Source of the DNA: Manis javanica | Lineage: Eukaryota > Chordata > Mammalia > Pholidota > Manidae | Reading direction: 5' to 3' | DNA: 64,000 nt | Assembly: GCF_040802235.1 (NCBI RefSeq) | Contig: NC_133158.1 | Coordinates: forward strand, 44,706,001 to 44,770,000 | In this document: piece by piece, positions 10,800 to 21,719 of the stretch | How positions within the stretch are numbered: position 1 is the first letter of the stretch | Layout of the letters: each line of letters starts with the position of its first letter | Notes under the pieces: model-generated | Databases searched by the model: none | Seen by the model: only the letters and a program-made list of their open reading frames with translations | What the model was told of the DNA's origin: nothing | Translations under genes and position numbers: made by a program

Positions 10800-10990
10800 A
10801 CACTGCGGAGGTCACTCGGAACCTCACTTTCCTCAGCTCAATACCAGTGGGCTAATTAGAATAAAAACAGCCTCTTAAAGAGGTTGTTGTGAAGATTCAG
10901 TGAGGCAGCAGTTGTGGACATGGTTTCCGATGTCCTACCACGGAGAAGGCCCTGGACAAACACTTCTTTCAGGCTTTATGAGATCATCTT
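10800..10990 (+). repeat. MIR SINE
   Basis: Reads as the MIR core and tail: 'CCTCACTTTCCTCAGCTC', 'GAGGTTGTTGTGAAGATTCAGTGAG', then a degraded 'GGCCCTGGACAAACA' end. Confidence 0.65.
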
Positions 10991-11119
10991 CGTGACTGCG
11001 CATTTACCCTAAAGCTGTTTGCAAAGCCCATGGCCATTACCCGCAGCTTGACTCTCATTCCAGACGTCCTATCAAAGCAGTGAGCCTGTTTGCCAATGAA
11101 TGGGGACTGACGTGAGCTT

Positions 11120-11262
11120 TCTGATGCTGGTTTCTGATCCCGGAGATGCTGCTAACTGAAGGACATGGCAAAGCCACTCCATTTTCCTGAGCCTTCATTT
11201 TCTCATCTGTTTCCTAAACTGCAAAACATCTCTAAGGCACCTTCCAGCTACTTTTTTATCTT
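11120..11262 (+). repeat. MIR SINE
   Basis: 'CTGAGCCTTCATTTTCTCATCTG' followed by 'CTCTAAGGCACCTTCCAGCT' matches the MIR core and its common 3' ending. Confidence 0.65.
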
Positions 11263-11494
11263 TAACCTGTTCAAATTTTCATACATGCTGAATTAATCAA
11301 GTCTAGAACACTGTGTTGAACCATTCTGAACCATGGATGTGAGCATTTCTCCGCAAGTGCCAGTGAAGATTCAAAGGAGAGAAAGGAACAACAGCTCAAA
11401 CGAGGCCTAAGAACTCACCCCAAAGAATCCTTGACTTGCACACACGTCAGTGTAAATAGGTCAAGGCGCCCTGCCCAAAGGCCGATTGTTGTGA

Positions 11495-11690
11495 GCACCC
11501 ACGTTGCAAAGCATTTTACATGCATTGTCTCAACCAACACAAGAACCCTATGAGGTGGGAGCCACTACTGTCTCCTTTCTCAGATAAGAAAACTGAAATA
11601 AAGAGAAGGTAAATAACTTGGTTTGGGAAGTGAGGGAGGAAGGTACGATTAAACCCAGGCAGCTGACCCCAGACTAACCACACCCCCGGG
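11495..11690 (-). repeat. MIR SINE
   Basis: The reverse complement of a MIR: 'GCATTTTACATGCATTGTCTC', 'CCCTATGAGGTGGGAGCC', 'AGATAAGAAAACTGAAATAAAGAG', with a degraded 3' part. Confidence 0.7.
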
Positions 11691-11699
11691 ATCGAGGAA

Positions 11700-12821
11700 C
11701 GCTAATGAAATTCATTCATTTTGTTCTAACGTCTGCAGCCTTTGAGGATAACCGGAGCAGTGCCAGGGTGCCCTGCAGGAGTTGGGGTCACCAGTCTGAC
11801 CTCTGGAATGGCCCACAGCTCAGGGATAGGGGAGCACGATGCCTGGGGGTGGTCACTCAGCTTCTCTGGGTCTCTGAGTTTCCTAATCAGTTCTGCTTTT
11901 TAGAAACATCACTCTGGACATAAAGTGGAGGACGGGTTGGAAGGGGGCGTGATAGATCCAAGAGACCAATCAGAAGGACGCAGCACAAGGCCACTTGGAC
12001 CAAGAGGGGTCCCGAGCTGAGGTTACATGGGGGGAAAGAGGGGGTGGGAAGGCCAGGTGTAAGGAACTGGTGGCCATCAGACGTCAGGGGGAGTGTAGGC
12101 GCAGACAGCTGTGAAGGCACCTTCTCACCAGCAGAACGGACAGATGGTTGGTGCGGCTGCTTCCTGGGACCGCAGAAATGAGGGCTTGGGGGAGGAAGGC
12201 TCGGTTTGGGGGGCGCTGCATTGCACACACCTTGGGGCATCTGGGAGGTGTGAATCAGGCTGATGAATGGAGACACGGGGCTCAAGGTGAAGCGACCTGC
12301 GGGTTTTCCTGGCTTGGATTGTTCTTCCCTGTCTTTCACACATGTGGCTACAGTAATGTATTTTAAGACAAGTAGGAATTAAGTACATTTAGTTTTTTTA
12401 AAAAAAGGAGAAGGTGGTATGGCACAGTGGGTGTGCTGTACGGTGGAGGGTCGGGAAGTCCCTCAAGTGCTGACTTGAAAACAAACTCTGGAAATCTTGG
12501 TTTTCACACATAAACTAAGGGGATGGAACCAGAGCTCTAGATCTCTTTACGCTCAGAAGCACAGAGATTCTACTTTCACTTGAAACTGTGTTCTCACTAT
12601 TTATGCCATTTGTCATCATATGTAGAGATAAATAACATGACCCCCAGGCCACACTCACTTAAACAGCAGCTGGAGAACCATGGGGCCACCAGGGCCATCA
12701 TTTTCAGGGTGAGAACCTTGGGCCAAGGGGTCAGTGACCCCAGGAGAACAGGTGGTTGACCACAGCCAGGAGAAGAAGAAAGAGTAGATATGAATAGATG
12801 GTTTTAAGAAACATACTGTGG
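11700..12821. other. Mostly unique sequence with a possible MIR
   Basis: No coding exon is recognised. 12410-12560 has a weak MIR-like pattern ('GGCACAGTGGGTGTGCTG' then a degraded core). The rest shows nothing I can name. Confidence 0.4.
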
Positions 12822-15466
12822 GACATAATACCCATTCTCCTTAAAGTTTTCTAAAAAAATAGAAGAGAAGGGAATACTTCCAAACTCATTCTACGAAGCC
12901 AGCATCACTCTAATACCAAAACCAGACAAAGACACCAACAAAAAGAAAATTACAGACCAATATCTCTGATGAACATAGATGCAAAAATACTTAAAGTATT
13001 AGCAAACCAAATTCAAAAATACATCAAGAGGATCATATACCATGATCAAGTGGGATTCATCTCAGGGATGCAAGGATGGTACAACATTAGAAAATCCATC
13101 AACATCATACACCACATCAACAAAAAGAAGGACAAAAACCACATGGTCATCTCCACAAATGCTGAAAAAGCATTTGAGGAAATTCAACATCCATTCATGA
13201 TAAAAACTGTCAACAAAATGGGTACAGAGGGCAAGTACCTCAACATAATAAAGGCCATATATTACAAACCCACAGCCAACATCCTACTTAACAGCGAGAA
13301 GCTGAAAGCTTCTCACCTAAGATCAGGAACAAGACAGGGATGCCCACTCTCCCCACTGTTATTTAACATAGTACTGGAGGTCCTAGCCACAGCAATCAGA
13401 CAACACAAAGAAATACAAGGCATCCAGATTGGTAAAGAAGTCAAACTGTTACTATTTGCAGATGACATGATATTGTACATAAAAAACCCTAAAAAATCCA
13501 CTCCAAAACTACTAGAACTAATATCTGAATTCATCAAAGTTGCAGGATACAAAATTAATACACAGAAATCTGTTGCTTTCCTATACACTAACAATGAACT
13601 AGCAGAAAGAGAAATCAGGAAAACAATTCCATTCACAATTGCACCAAAAAGAATAAAATACCTAGGAATAAACCTAACAAAGGAAGTGATAGACCTATAC
13701 CCTGAAAACTACAAGACACTCTTAAGAGAAATTCAAGAGGACACTAACAAATGGAAACTCATCCCATGCTCTTGGCTAGGAAGAATTAATATTGTCAAAA
13801 TGACCATCCTGCCTAAAGCAATCTACAGATTCAATGTGATCCTTATCAAAATACCAACAGCCTTCTTCAACGAACTGGAACAAATAGTTCTAAAATTCAT
13901 ATGGAATCACAAAAGACCCTGAATAGCCAAAGCAATCCTGAGAAGGAAGAATAAAGCAGGAGACATCTCGCTTCCCAACTTCAAGCCCTAACTACAAAGC
14001 CACAGTAATCAAGACAATTTGGTACTGGCACAAGAACAGAGCCACAGACCAGTGGAACAAAATAGAGAGTCCAGATATTAACCCAAACATATACGGTCAG
14101 TTAAAAATGATAAAGAGCCATGAAAATGACAGCCTCTTCAACAGCTGGTGTTGGCAAAACTGGACAGCTACATGTAAGAGAATGAAACTGGATCATTGTC
14201 TAACCCCATACACAAAAGTAAATACAAAACCTGAATGTAACTCATGAAACCATAAGACTCTTAGAAAAAAACATAGGCAAAAATCTCTTGGACATAAACA
14301 TGAGCAACTCCTTCATGTACATATCTCCCAGGACAGGGGAAAAAAAAGCAAAAATGAACAAGTGGGACTATTATCAAGCTGAAAAGCTTCTGCTCAGCAA
14401 AGGACACCATCAATAAAACATTCATAAATAACATATCTGATAAAGGGTTGACATCCAAAATATATAAAGAGCTCACGCACCTCAACAAACAAAAAACAAA
14501 TAATCCAATTAAAAAATGGGCAGAGAAGCTGAACAGACACTACTCCAAAGAAGAAATTCAGATGGCCAACAGACACATGAAAAGATGCTCCACATTGCTA
14601 GTCATCAGAGAAATTAAAACCACAATGAGATATCACCTCACACCAGTAAGGATGGCCAACATCCAAAAGACAAAGAACAACACATGTTGGTGAGGATGTG
14701 GAGAAAGGGGAACCCTCCTACACTGCTGGTGTGAATGTAAATTAGTTCAACCATTGTAGAAAGCAGTATGGAGGTTCCTCAAAAAACTAAAAATAGAAAT
14801 ACCATTTGACCCAGGAATTCCACTCTTAGAAGTTTACCCTAAGAATGCAGGAGCCCAGTTTGAAAAAGACATATGCACTCCTATGTTTATCACAGCACTA
14901 TTTACAATAGTCAAAAAATGGAAATAACCTAAAAGTCCATCTGTAGATGAATGGATAAAGAAGATGTGGTACATATAAACAATGGAATATGATTCAGCCA
15001 TAACAAGAAAACAAATCCTACCATTTGCAACAACATGGATGGAGCTACAGGGTATTATGCTCAGTGAAATAAGCCAGGTGGAAAAAGACAAGTATCAAAT
15101 GATTTCACTCATCTGTGAAGGATAAGAACAAAGAAAAAAACTGAAGGAACAAAACAGCAGCAGACGCACAGAACCCAAGAATGGACTAACAGTTGCCAAA
15201 GGGAAAGGGACTGGGGAGGATGGGTGGGAAGGGAGGGACAAGGGGAAAAAAGAGGAATTACGATTAGCACACATAATGTAGGGGTGTACGGGGAGGGCTG
15301 TGCAACACAGAGAAGACAAGTCGTGATTCTATAGGATCTTACTACATTGATGGACAGTGACTGTAATGGAGTATGTGGGGGAGACTTGATGATGGGGGGT
15401 GTCTAGTAACCACAATGTTCCTCATGTAATTGTAAATTAATGATACCAAAAGAAAAAAAAGAAAAA
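12822..15466 (+). mobile_element. 5'-truncated LINE-1, relatively young
   Basis: Begins inside ORF2 just before the reverse transcriptase domain and runs through the ORF2 C-terminus and a 3'UTR to an A-rich tail (about 15450-15475). The 3'UTR, with 'GGGAAAGGGACTGGGGAGGATGGGTGGGAAGGGAGG' and '...TGTAATTGTAAATTAATGATACC', is shared with the copies at 34916-35863 and 56832-56978. The ORF is broken after 13922 by a TGA where a CGN codon is usual. AAGAAACA occurs near both ends and is a weak target-duplication candidate. Confidence 0.92.
12969..13922 (+). pseudogene. L1 ORF2 reverse transcriptase fragment (317 codons open)
   Basis: A long open segment of L1 ORF2p. It holds the RT fingers and palm, including the [20 protein letters not shown] motif upstream of the catalytic FADD at 13455-13466, and ends in the thumb/connection region at 'KFIWNHKRP'. 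In a full element this enzyme performs target-primed reverse transcription. Here the N-terminal endonuclease is absent and the frame stops at 13920-13922, so it is non-functional. Downstream text (about 13923-15090) continues ORF2 homology with further breaks. Confidence 0.9.
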
Positions 15467-15788
15467 AAAAGAAACACAGTGTTTGGAAGGTAGGTAAAGG
15501 CTCCTAAGGAGGAGCTAAAGGGAGCTGGAGGTTTAGGATAATCAATTAGACCTGTGGACAAAAGGGCCATCTACAATAAGTAGCTGGGCTACAAAAAAAC
15601 ATTGGGCTTTTCCCCCAGATGACTGATGGAACTCACCTTAGACATCTTTGTGACTGGACAGCAAGGGAACATTTTTCAGTAATCAAATGCAAGGCAGGTG
15701 TTGCCGTTTGTAAAGTTAAAACGTTCTGCGGTTTCTATTTGTGGTCATATTTGAATGATTTGTTCCCAGTCATTGCTTCCTACTCCTG

Positions 15789-15985
15789 ATTTCCACTGCA
15801 CTTACCAATTTCTAACTAAGTATTTATGTCTATTTATTATAATATATCTCTTTTGCTTTACTGCTTTTTTTTTAACCCACCTTAGCAAAAGCTTTGTGCA
15901 GGAAGGATCTTTGTTTTCTTCACTGAGGTACCCCAGATTCTGACCACAGCTCCTGGCACAGAGTAGATGCCAGCCTGGTGTGGTT
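15789..15985 (+). repeat. L2 3'-end fragment, arm 1 of an inverted repeat
   Basis: 'GCACTTACCAATTTCTAAC' and '...CTCCTGGCACAGAGTAGATGCCAG' match the L2 3'UTR in the plus orientation. Bases 15789-15969 are nearly identical to the reverse complement of 16497-16677. Confidence 0.8.
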
Positions 15986-16496
15986 TCTATGGTCCCAAGG
16001 GAGCATCTGTACGTAGTTCTTTATAAATGGATGACAATGGGACTAAAAATTATTTGAGGATCCCATGTAGATTTCCTGACAACTTCATTCCCTCAGCACC
16101 AAAAGTTAGATACAGTTGAGGAAAAGAAGCAGATTTCTACAATCATCAAAACAGATGGAGGAAGGTGTCAAGGGGGGTGTAGATGAGACAAGGTTGGCCT
16201 CGGGAGAGGCCGCAGGGCAGGCATGTGGAGTGGTTTACAGAATTTCACTACTTCTCAGTCAGGCTTTCCATTACAGAACAGGGGGTGTGGGGTCAAGCAG
16301 CACCAATGTGTAGCATTTCTAGGTCTCCAGGCCACTGTTTTCGGTAAAAATACACCCATTTTCCTGTTTTCTGACCCATTGAGACCACGGTGTTGGTTGT
16401 GCTTTAGAAACCCTTCAGTATTTAGTCTAGATTCTCCTTTTCCCCTCTAATCCCCCATGCAGATCATTTCAGTTTCATTCAACAGTCTACTCTGTA

Positions 16497-17265
16497 CATC
16501 TACTCTGTGCTGAGAGCTGCGGTGAGAATCTGGGGTACCTCAGTGAAGAAAACAAAGATCCTTCCCGCACAAAGCTTTTGCTCATGTGGGTTAAAAAAGA
16601 AACAGTAAAGCAAAAGAGATATATTATAATAAATAGACATAAATACTTAGTTAGAAATTGGTAAGTGCAGTGGAAATGCTTTAACAAGGCAGGGGAATGT
16701 GGGGTGGGGCAAGCTGCAATTTCACAGAACAGTCAGCCTCATTAAGAAGATGCTATCTGACCAAAGACTTCAAGAAGGCTGGGCCATGAGAATATCTGAG
16801 GAAAGGGCCTTCCTGGCAGAGGGAACAGCCAGTGCAAAGGCCCTGAGGTGGGTGGGGCATGCCTGCAATGTTTCAGAAGAGGCAGGAAGGCCAGTGGGAC
16901 TGGCAGAGTACTCTGTTCAGGGAGGCCAGAGCAGGCTGGGGGAGGGGAGCGTGAAGGGCTGAGATTACAGAATAACAGCGCAGGTAATAACATTAAGGAT
17001 ATGGCTTTTACCCAGAAATGGGGGTCCACTAGAGGGTTTAGAGCAGAAAAGTGAGAAGCTTCGATCTATATTCTCAAAGAGCATTCTGGATGCTGTTTGG
17101 GGAGCAGGTTAAAGGAATACAGTGATGGGAGCCAAGAGACCAGGTAGAAGCTGTAGCAAGAACACAGGGGGGAGTGGGAAGAGGTGGCAGCGGTGGCTGT
17201 GAGGGGCGTGGGTGGCTTCTGGATCTAATTTGAAGGTAGAGCACGTGGTGTTTCCTGGTGCACAG
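16497..17265 (-). repeat. L2 3' region, including arm 2 of the inverted repeat
   Basis: In reverse complement this is a long L2 3' segment. On the plus strand it includes 'GGCAGAGGGAACAGCCAGTGCAAAGG', '...CTTTTACCCAGAAATGGGGG' and 'AGCATTCTGGATGCTG'. The first 181 bases are the inverted-repeat arm. Confidence 0.8.
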
Positions 17266-18870
17266 GAGTCAAGATGGCTGCAGGGTGTCTGGCTCAGCCA
17301 CCAGGATAAGCAGCCATGAGCTGAAGACGGGACTGAAGGAGTCCTGAGGTCCTTTCAAGTTCTATAGTCATGAAATTATTTTCCCTAGAGAAAAAAAAAA
17401 ATTCTTCATTGTATAAAGAAATAGAGTAGGGGGAAATGTGTTTTGCCAAAAACGCTCTAAGATCACACAGAGGTTGTAGGTGGAGCCCACCTGTGCTTAG
17501 GGGCCCCTGTAGCTCAGGGCATCAGGCTGATGGTAAGACCGCATCCTGCATCGGCCACACCTCAGCCCATCCCCAGCCCGGGAGCCACCTGGTCACGCAC
17601 ACTAGACATTTAAGCACAGACCCAGACCTACTGCCACACAAACTCCCCTCTCAAAGCCCTCTGTTACTTTCAGAATCAGGGGCAGCACATCCTATGGGAC
17701 CAAGGGTTATGGCTCTCGCAAAGTCTGGGCTTCAGAAAACAAGCTCAGTCCCTGACTTTCCCACCTGAGAAGGAGGCTGCTCTGAACACGATCCAGCACG
17801 TTCAGAGCAGCCAGGATAAGGAAACACATCTGCAAAGAAGCAGCTCCATCCAGACATGAGAGACACTGTGCACACAAGGATGCCAGACCTTATTTTGCAA
17901 TTCAGCATTGCCATGACTATTCTGCAGCAAACATCTCTTCCTGAGTTCAGGTATAGGCTTAGTCCAACATTACAAGTTACCCAGCCACATGAGGGGCCTT
18001 TGTGTGGAATGCTGGTAAAGTCAAGTCCAGTAAAAAAAAAAAAAATGAGAAGCAATCCTTCCTACGATCAGGAGCCAGATGACTTTGCATGTAATGCAGC
18101 AGCAGCTGAATGTGCAAAGGCCCTCCAGAGAGGTGCCCTGCTTCCACAGGACCCTGCAGACTGGCTCATACAAACCTCAAAGGGAGCAGAAAGCTGAACA
18201 TGAAACTCCACACCACAAAACTGTCATTGCTTGGCCATCTGAGAAATTCAAAGCAGATGAGTCTGGACATGGGAGACGGCTCCTCCTTGACCGGAGCTCA
18301 CTTCGGCATTCAGTGTCCTACAGGTCCTTGGCCACCTAAGAAAAATCCAACTAAACTCCTAGATCTCCCAGAATCCTTCACAGACCCAGCCTGGTGCCCA
18401 ATCACTCTCTAGTTTGAACTTGGAGACCTGAAGTGCAGACCCAGGGCCCTGGGAGCAGACAAACAGGAACGTCACGGGTGACTCAGAGGAGAGGCCATGC
18501 TCTTGGGGAGGCCAGCAGTGTGGCTAAGAGGTCGAAACAACAGGCCAGGCTTTACAGTGGTTTGTAAGCCAAATCTAAAAAAACTGACTTCTCTCCAGAG
18601 CTTGTTTCTTAGTGGATATCATCTGGGATGCTCTCGGCAGTGAGATGAGTGCCAGGCTGCCAGCAGGGACTCCGTGTGCCGCCAGATCCATCACAGTGAA
18701 TAAAGGGAGCTGGGGGCACGTGGGCCCACCCCAGTGCCAGCACTAAAAGGCACAGGAACTGGGAGCTGAGCAGGAGGGCACTCTAGGAAGGGACTGAAGG
18801 ATGCCAGGAGCCTTGAGCCTTCCTCACTACTGTCTCTTCCAAGGCAGGCAGCACAGAGCAGCTGCAGGCT
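17266..18870. other. No gene or clear repeat recognised
   Basis: Unique-looking sequence downstream (3') of the B3GALT5 coding exon. Short open frames here lack domains. Part of it could belong to the gene's 3' untranslated region if the 3'UTR is long, but I see no convincing polyadenylation signal to bound it. Confidence 0.35.
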
Positions 18871-18874
18871 GGAT

Positions 18875-19055
18875 TCTCGTAGTGCTCGATTTTCACCCCT
18901 GCCCTAACATTTGTTGGCCAGGAGCCTTGGGACAAGTTCCTGTACCTCGAGATAAGCTGCTATCACTTTGGGTAAGATGGGGGTGATAATACCCACCACA
19001 CCTGTGGATGCTGAAATGAGAAAATGTAGGCGCACGTCACAGTGCCACAGCGGAG
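18875..19055 (+). repeat. MIR SINE
   Basis: 'GGAGCCTTGGGACAAGTTCCTGTACCTC', then 'AAGATGGGGGTGATAATACCCACCACACC', follows the MIR core and tail in order. Confidence 0.7.
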
Positions 19056-19265
19056 GTACTCAAGAGGTGGCGTCTACATTGCTTGGGCACGGAGTGGAAT
19101 AATCTGGCAGTTCGTTGGAGCTTGCCTTCTCATTCAGACAACCTCACGGTCCTCCTTTCTCTCTCCCTCCCTGCCCCGGATGAGTTCGGAATGCCACCCG
19201 GAGAGCTTTCCAACCAGTCACCACGGGTCGTCAGAAATGTATCCAGACACGCTGCCAGGCACCCC

Positions 19266-20198
19266 TCAGAAAGGTGGACACTTTTCTCCCAGGGAATTTT
19301 CCAGAGCCTGCCAATAGCTCAGCAAGTTGTGAGGACTGATAAAATGACAGGACACGATCTTCTTAAAACGGCACGTGGAAAAGCGTAAACCGTTTGGGAA
19401 AAAGGTCTGCTTTGAGTGCAGCTCCTCCAGGGTGACTTTGAGCTTCGCGAGGCAGAGCCCCACAAAGACGTCTTCTAGTTTAATGAATGGGATGCTTTCA
19501 GAAATGTTATACACCTGACTTGCAACATCACTAGAAAAAACATAGCCGGTGCCAGAGCAAAAGGGTGGATACCTGTCCCACGGATATTCATCTTTACTGA
19601 CAAACCACTTATTGTACTTTCGCCTAATAGGAAATTCATTCAATTTTAAGAAGCCAGTGAAAAATCTAGTGGTTCTGTTTTTCTTCACAAGTAGCTCTGT
19701 CAGATAGTAAATGTTGACAAACATGTCAGAGTCTGTTTTCATCACAAAAGCCGCCTGGGGACAGTAGCGGTGGACCCACTCCATGCCCATCATGGTTTTC
19801 AGAGTCAGGTTGAAGTAAGTGTCCACAAAGTCCTTCTGGATGAGGTCGCGGTGTTGCTGGCTTTCCTGGGCCACCGCTCTCGACAAGTCTTTATTGAAGG
19901 TGGTTCCCAGGAGGAAGAATGTTCTTATGTGTCTTCCCCACACGCTCTTTTCTCTTCCCCAGGTGCTCCGAATGGCCATGCGAGCAAACGTCTGCTCATG
20001 GGTTGAAGTCACCAGCAGGACGAGGAAGGGGGGATCCCGCCTGCAGTCTATGTCCGGAAGCTGAAGGAAGTTCTCGCTTGGTTTCTTGAAAGCAAATGGC
20101 TCTTTATAAGGACTCACAGTATACACGCTGAAGTACAGACAAAGGGCTCCCAGGACCACCAGGGAAACGTACAGCAATTGCCTCTTCGTGTGAGCCAT
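19266..20198 (-). CDS. B3GALT5: Beta-1,3-galactosyltransferase 5, intact single-exon coding region
   Basis: A 310-residue type II Golgi glycosyltransferase (GT31), the same length as I recall for human B3GALT5 and closely similar along its whole length. The family adds beta-1,3-galactose to GlcNAc to build type 1 chains (the base of Lewis a/b and sialyl-Lewis a antigens) and can extend globotetraosylceramide to Gb5. Visible features: a short cytoplasmic tail, a single signal-anchor helix (about residues 8-27), RMAIRSTWG (73-81), FFLLG (94-98), the metal-binding DSD at 156-158 in FVMKTDSDMF, SGTGYVFS near 215-222, and EDVFVG at 242-247. N-glycosylation sequons lie at 130, 174 and 231. The stop follows CPPF. 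The ATG directly follows a splice acceptor, so upstream exons are untranslated. I see no disruption. Confidence 0.98.
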   Translation of the reverse strand: MAHTKRQLLYVSLVVLGALCLYFSVYTVSPYKEPFAFKKPSENFLQLPDIDCRRDPPFLVLLVTSTHEQTFARMAIRSTWGREKSVWGRHIRTFFLLGTTFNKDLSRAVAQESQQHRDLIQKDFVDTYFNLTLKTMMGMEWVHRYCPQAAFVMKTDSDMFVNIYYLTELLVKKNRTTRFFTGFLKLNEFPIRRKYNKWFVSKDEYPWDRYPPFCSGTGYVFSSDVASQVYNISESIPFIKLEDVFVGLCLAKLKVTLEELHSKQTFFPNGLRFSTCRFKKIVSCHFISPHNLLSYWQALENSLGEKCPPF

Positions 20199-20216
20199 CT
20201 GAAAGGAACAAAATCA
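20199..20216 (-). promoter_or_regulatory. Splice acceptor directly abutting the B3GALT5 start codon
   Basis: On the minus strand, a T-rich tract ending TTTTGTTCCTTTCAG is followed immediately by ATGGCT. The AG is at 20199-20200 and the ATG at 20196-20198. This supports untranslated 5' exons further upstream and a coding exon whose first base is the start codon. Confidence 0.85.
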
Positions 20217-20723
20217 AATGGTTAGACCTCAATAGCAGGAGGTCATGTCTAACTTTCAGCCAGGAGACTGACAGGCTGAGATGGGGCTGAGACCCATGTT
20301 TTGTGGCTTGTGTGCCAAAAACTGTGGAATCTCATTGCACGCAGAAGGGGAGTGCTATGGTTCCACAGGGAGGCACAGGCAACAGGCAGTGTCGTTCACT
20401 CTGTGGCATAAGATCAGGAGCACAGAGACCCGGCACTGGTCCTGACTCTAAGGCTAGCTAGCCCTCTCTCCACTGCTGGTAGATTCTGATTCGTATCTAG
20501 AAGGTTATGGGACCAGATGTCTCCCTAGATCCTTCTCGTTGTGCCCTTACTGATGCTATAATGAGGTTCAGCTAGAGAAACCACAAGACAGGAAACCACA
20601 TGTTCTAGATCTAAATGTGTGGACCATTTGCATTCTTCTCTGATTGAATAAAGGACGATTTTATCATGCCCAGGAAAAAGCAAAGCCAGTTGCCTAATTT
20701 GCACAATTATATACATCAATCTC

Positions 20724-21158
20724 CCCCCTTATCCAGAGATTACAATCCAAGACCGCCTGTGGATGTCTGAAACTGTGGATAGTCCCAATCCCTATATAGA
20801 CTATGTTTTTGCCTATATATGTACATACCTATGATAAAGTTCAATTTGTAAGTTAGGAAAGGTAAGGGATTAACAATAATAATTAATAGTAAAATAGAAC
20901 AATTTTAACAATAGGCTGTAATAACAGTTATGGGAATGTGGTACCTTTCTCTCTCAAAATATCTTGTGCTGTACTCGCCCTTCTTATGATAGTGACGTGA
21001 GATGACAAAATGCCTACAGGATGAGAAGTGAGGTGCATGACGCAGGCACTGTGACATGGTGTCAGGCTACTACTGACCTTCTGACAATATGGCAGAAAGG
21101 GGATCATGTGCTTCCTGACCTGTGGGCAGCGGGTAACAGGATCCCCAGATAAGGGTGA
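20724..21158. mobile_element. Tigger/MER-type non-autonomous DNA transposon
   Basis: Outer ends are inverted: CCCCCCTTATCCAGAG near 20726 and CCCCAGATAAGGG near 21142. The internal text '...GTGGATGTCTGAAACTGTGGATAG', 'CTATGTTTTTGCCTATATATG' and 'ACCTTCTGACAATATGGCAG' is characteristic of a mammalian Tigger-derived MER element. It sits about 0.5 kb upstream of the B3GALT5 coding exon. Confidence 0.82.
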
Positions 21159-21550
21159 CAACTGTACCTTGGGATTCTGTCCCTGCGAGTGGTGGTGGTT
21201 ATTTTTCTTTTTTTAGGTTACTTTTTGAAATCTCCTGTCTGATCTTCTTATCTCTTGTTCACCCACCTCTGTCACTCTCCACAAAGCCAGGATCATCCGT
21301 GTTAATGTTATATGTTAAGAAATCAAGTAACTCACTTTTTCCTGGGTAAGATGAACCTTGGGTTTGAAAGCTAAGCCACAGGGTGGCTTCCAAGAGGGAA
21401 TTTGTTCCAAGGTGCTGTCAGCATGTGTCACTGGGCAGTATCACGTTCTGCGCTTGATTTACCAAAAATGATCCTTCTCTTCCTCGGGAGTTGCTATTAA
21501 AGAAGAAACCAAAGAATAGCGTCATTCCAAACACACCTCACTGGCAGCTC

Positions 21551-21593
21551 AAACATCTGCTCATGGGTTGAAGTCACCAGCAGGACGAGGAAG
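21551..21593 (-). repeat. 43-bp dispersed copy of B3GALT5 coding sequence
   Basis: Matches 19986-20028 inside the B3GALT5 coding exon at 42 of 43 positions, in the same orientation. The one difference is a G-to-A at a CpG. Flanking bases do not match, and there is no poly-A or other retrotransposition mark. Confidence 0.93.
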
Positions 21594-21597
21594 TGCC

Positions 21598-21715
21598 ACA
21601 GAGCCACTTTACTGCTCACCTACCTAACCCTGGTGGAGTATGCGAACTCCACCACCAGCCTCACTTTCCTTGTCTCTAAAATGGGTGGGATTGAGACAAA
21701 TTCCACTGCATGGTT
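21598..21715 (+). repeat. Probable MIR SINE
   Basis: 'CCAGCCTCACTTTCCTTGTCTCTAAAATGGGTGGGATTGAG' matches the MIR core. It starts right after the 43-bp exon copy. Confidence 0.6.
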
Positions 21716-21719
21716 GACC

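Noticed and set aside
13313-13636. 107-codon minus-strand frame
   Set aside because: Antisense shadow of L1 ORF2.
12805-15478. AAGAAACA at both ends of the 12.8-15.5 kb L1 as a target duplication
   Set aside because: Only eight A-rich bases match, and part could be the L1 poly-A tail, so it is not reported as a confirmed duplication.
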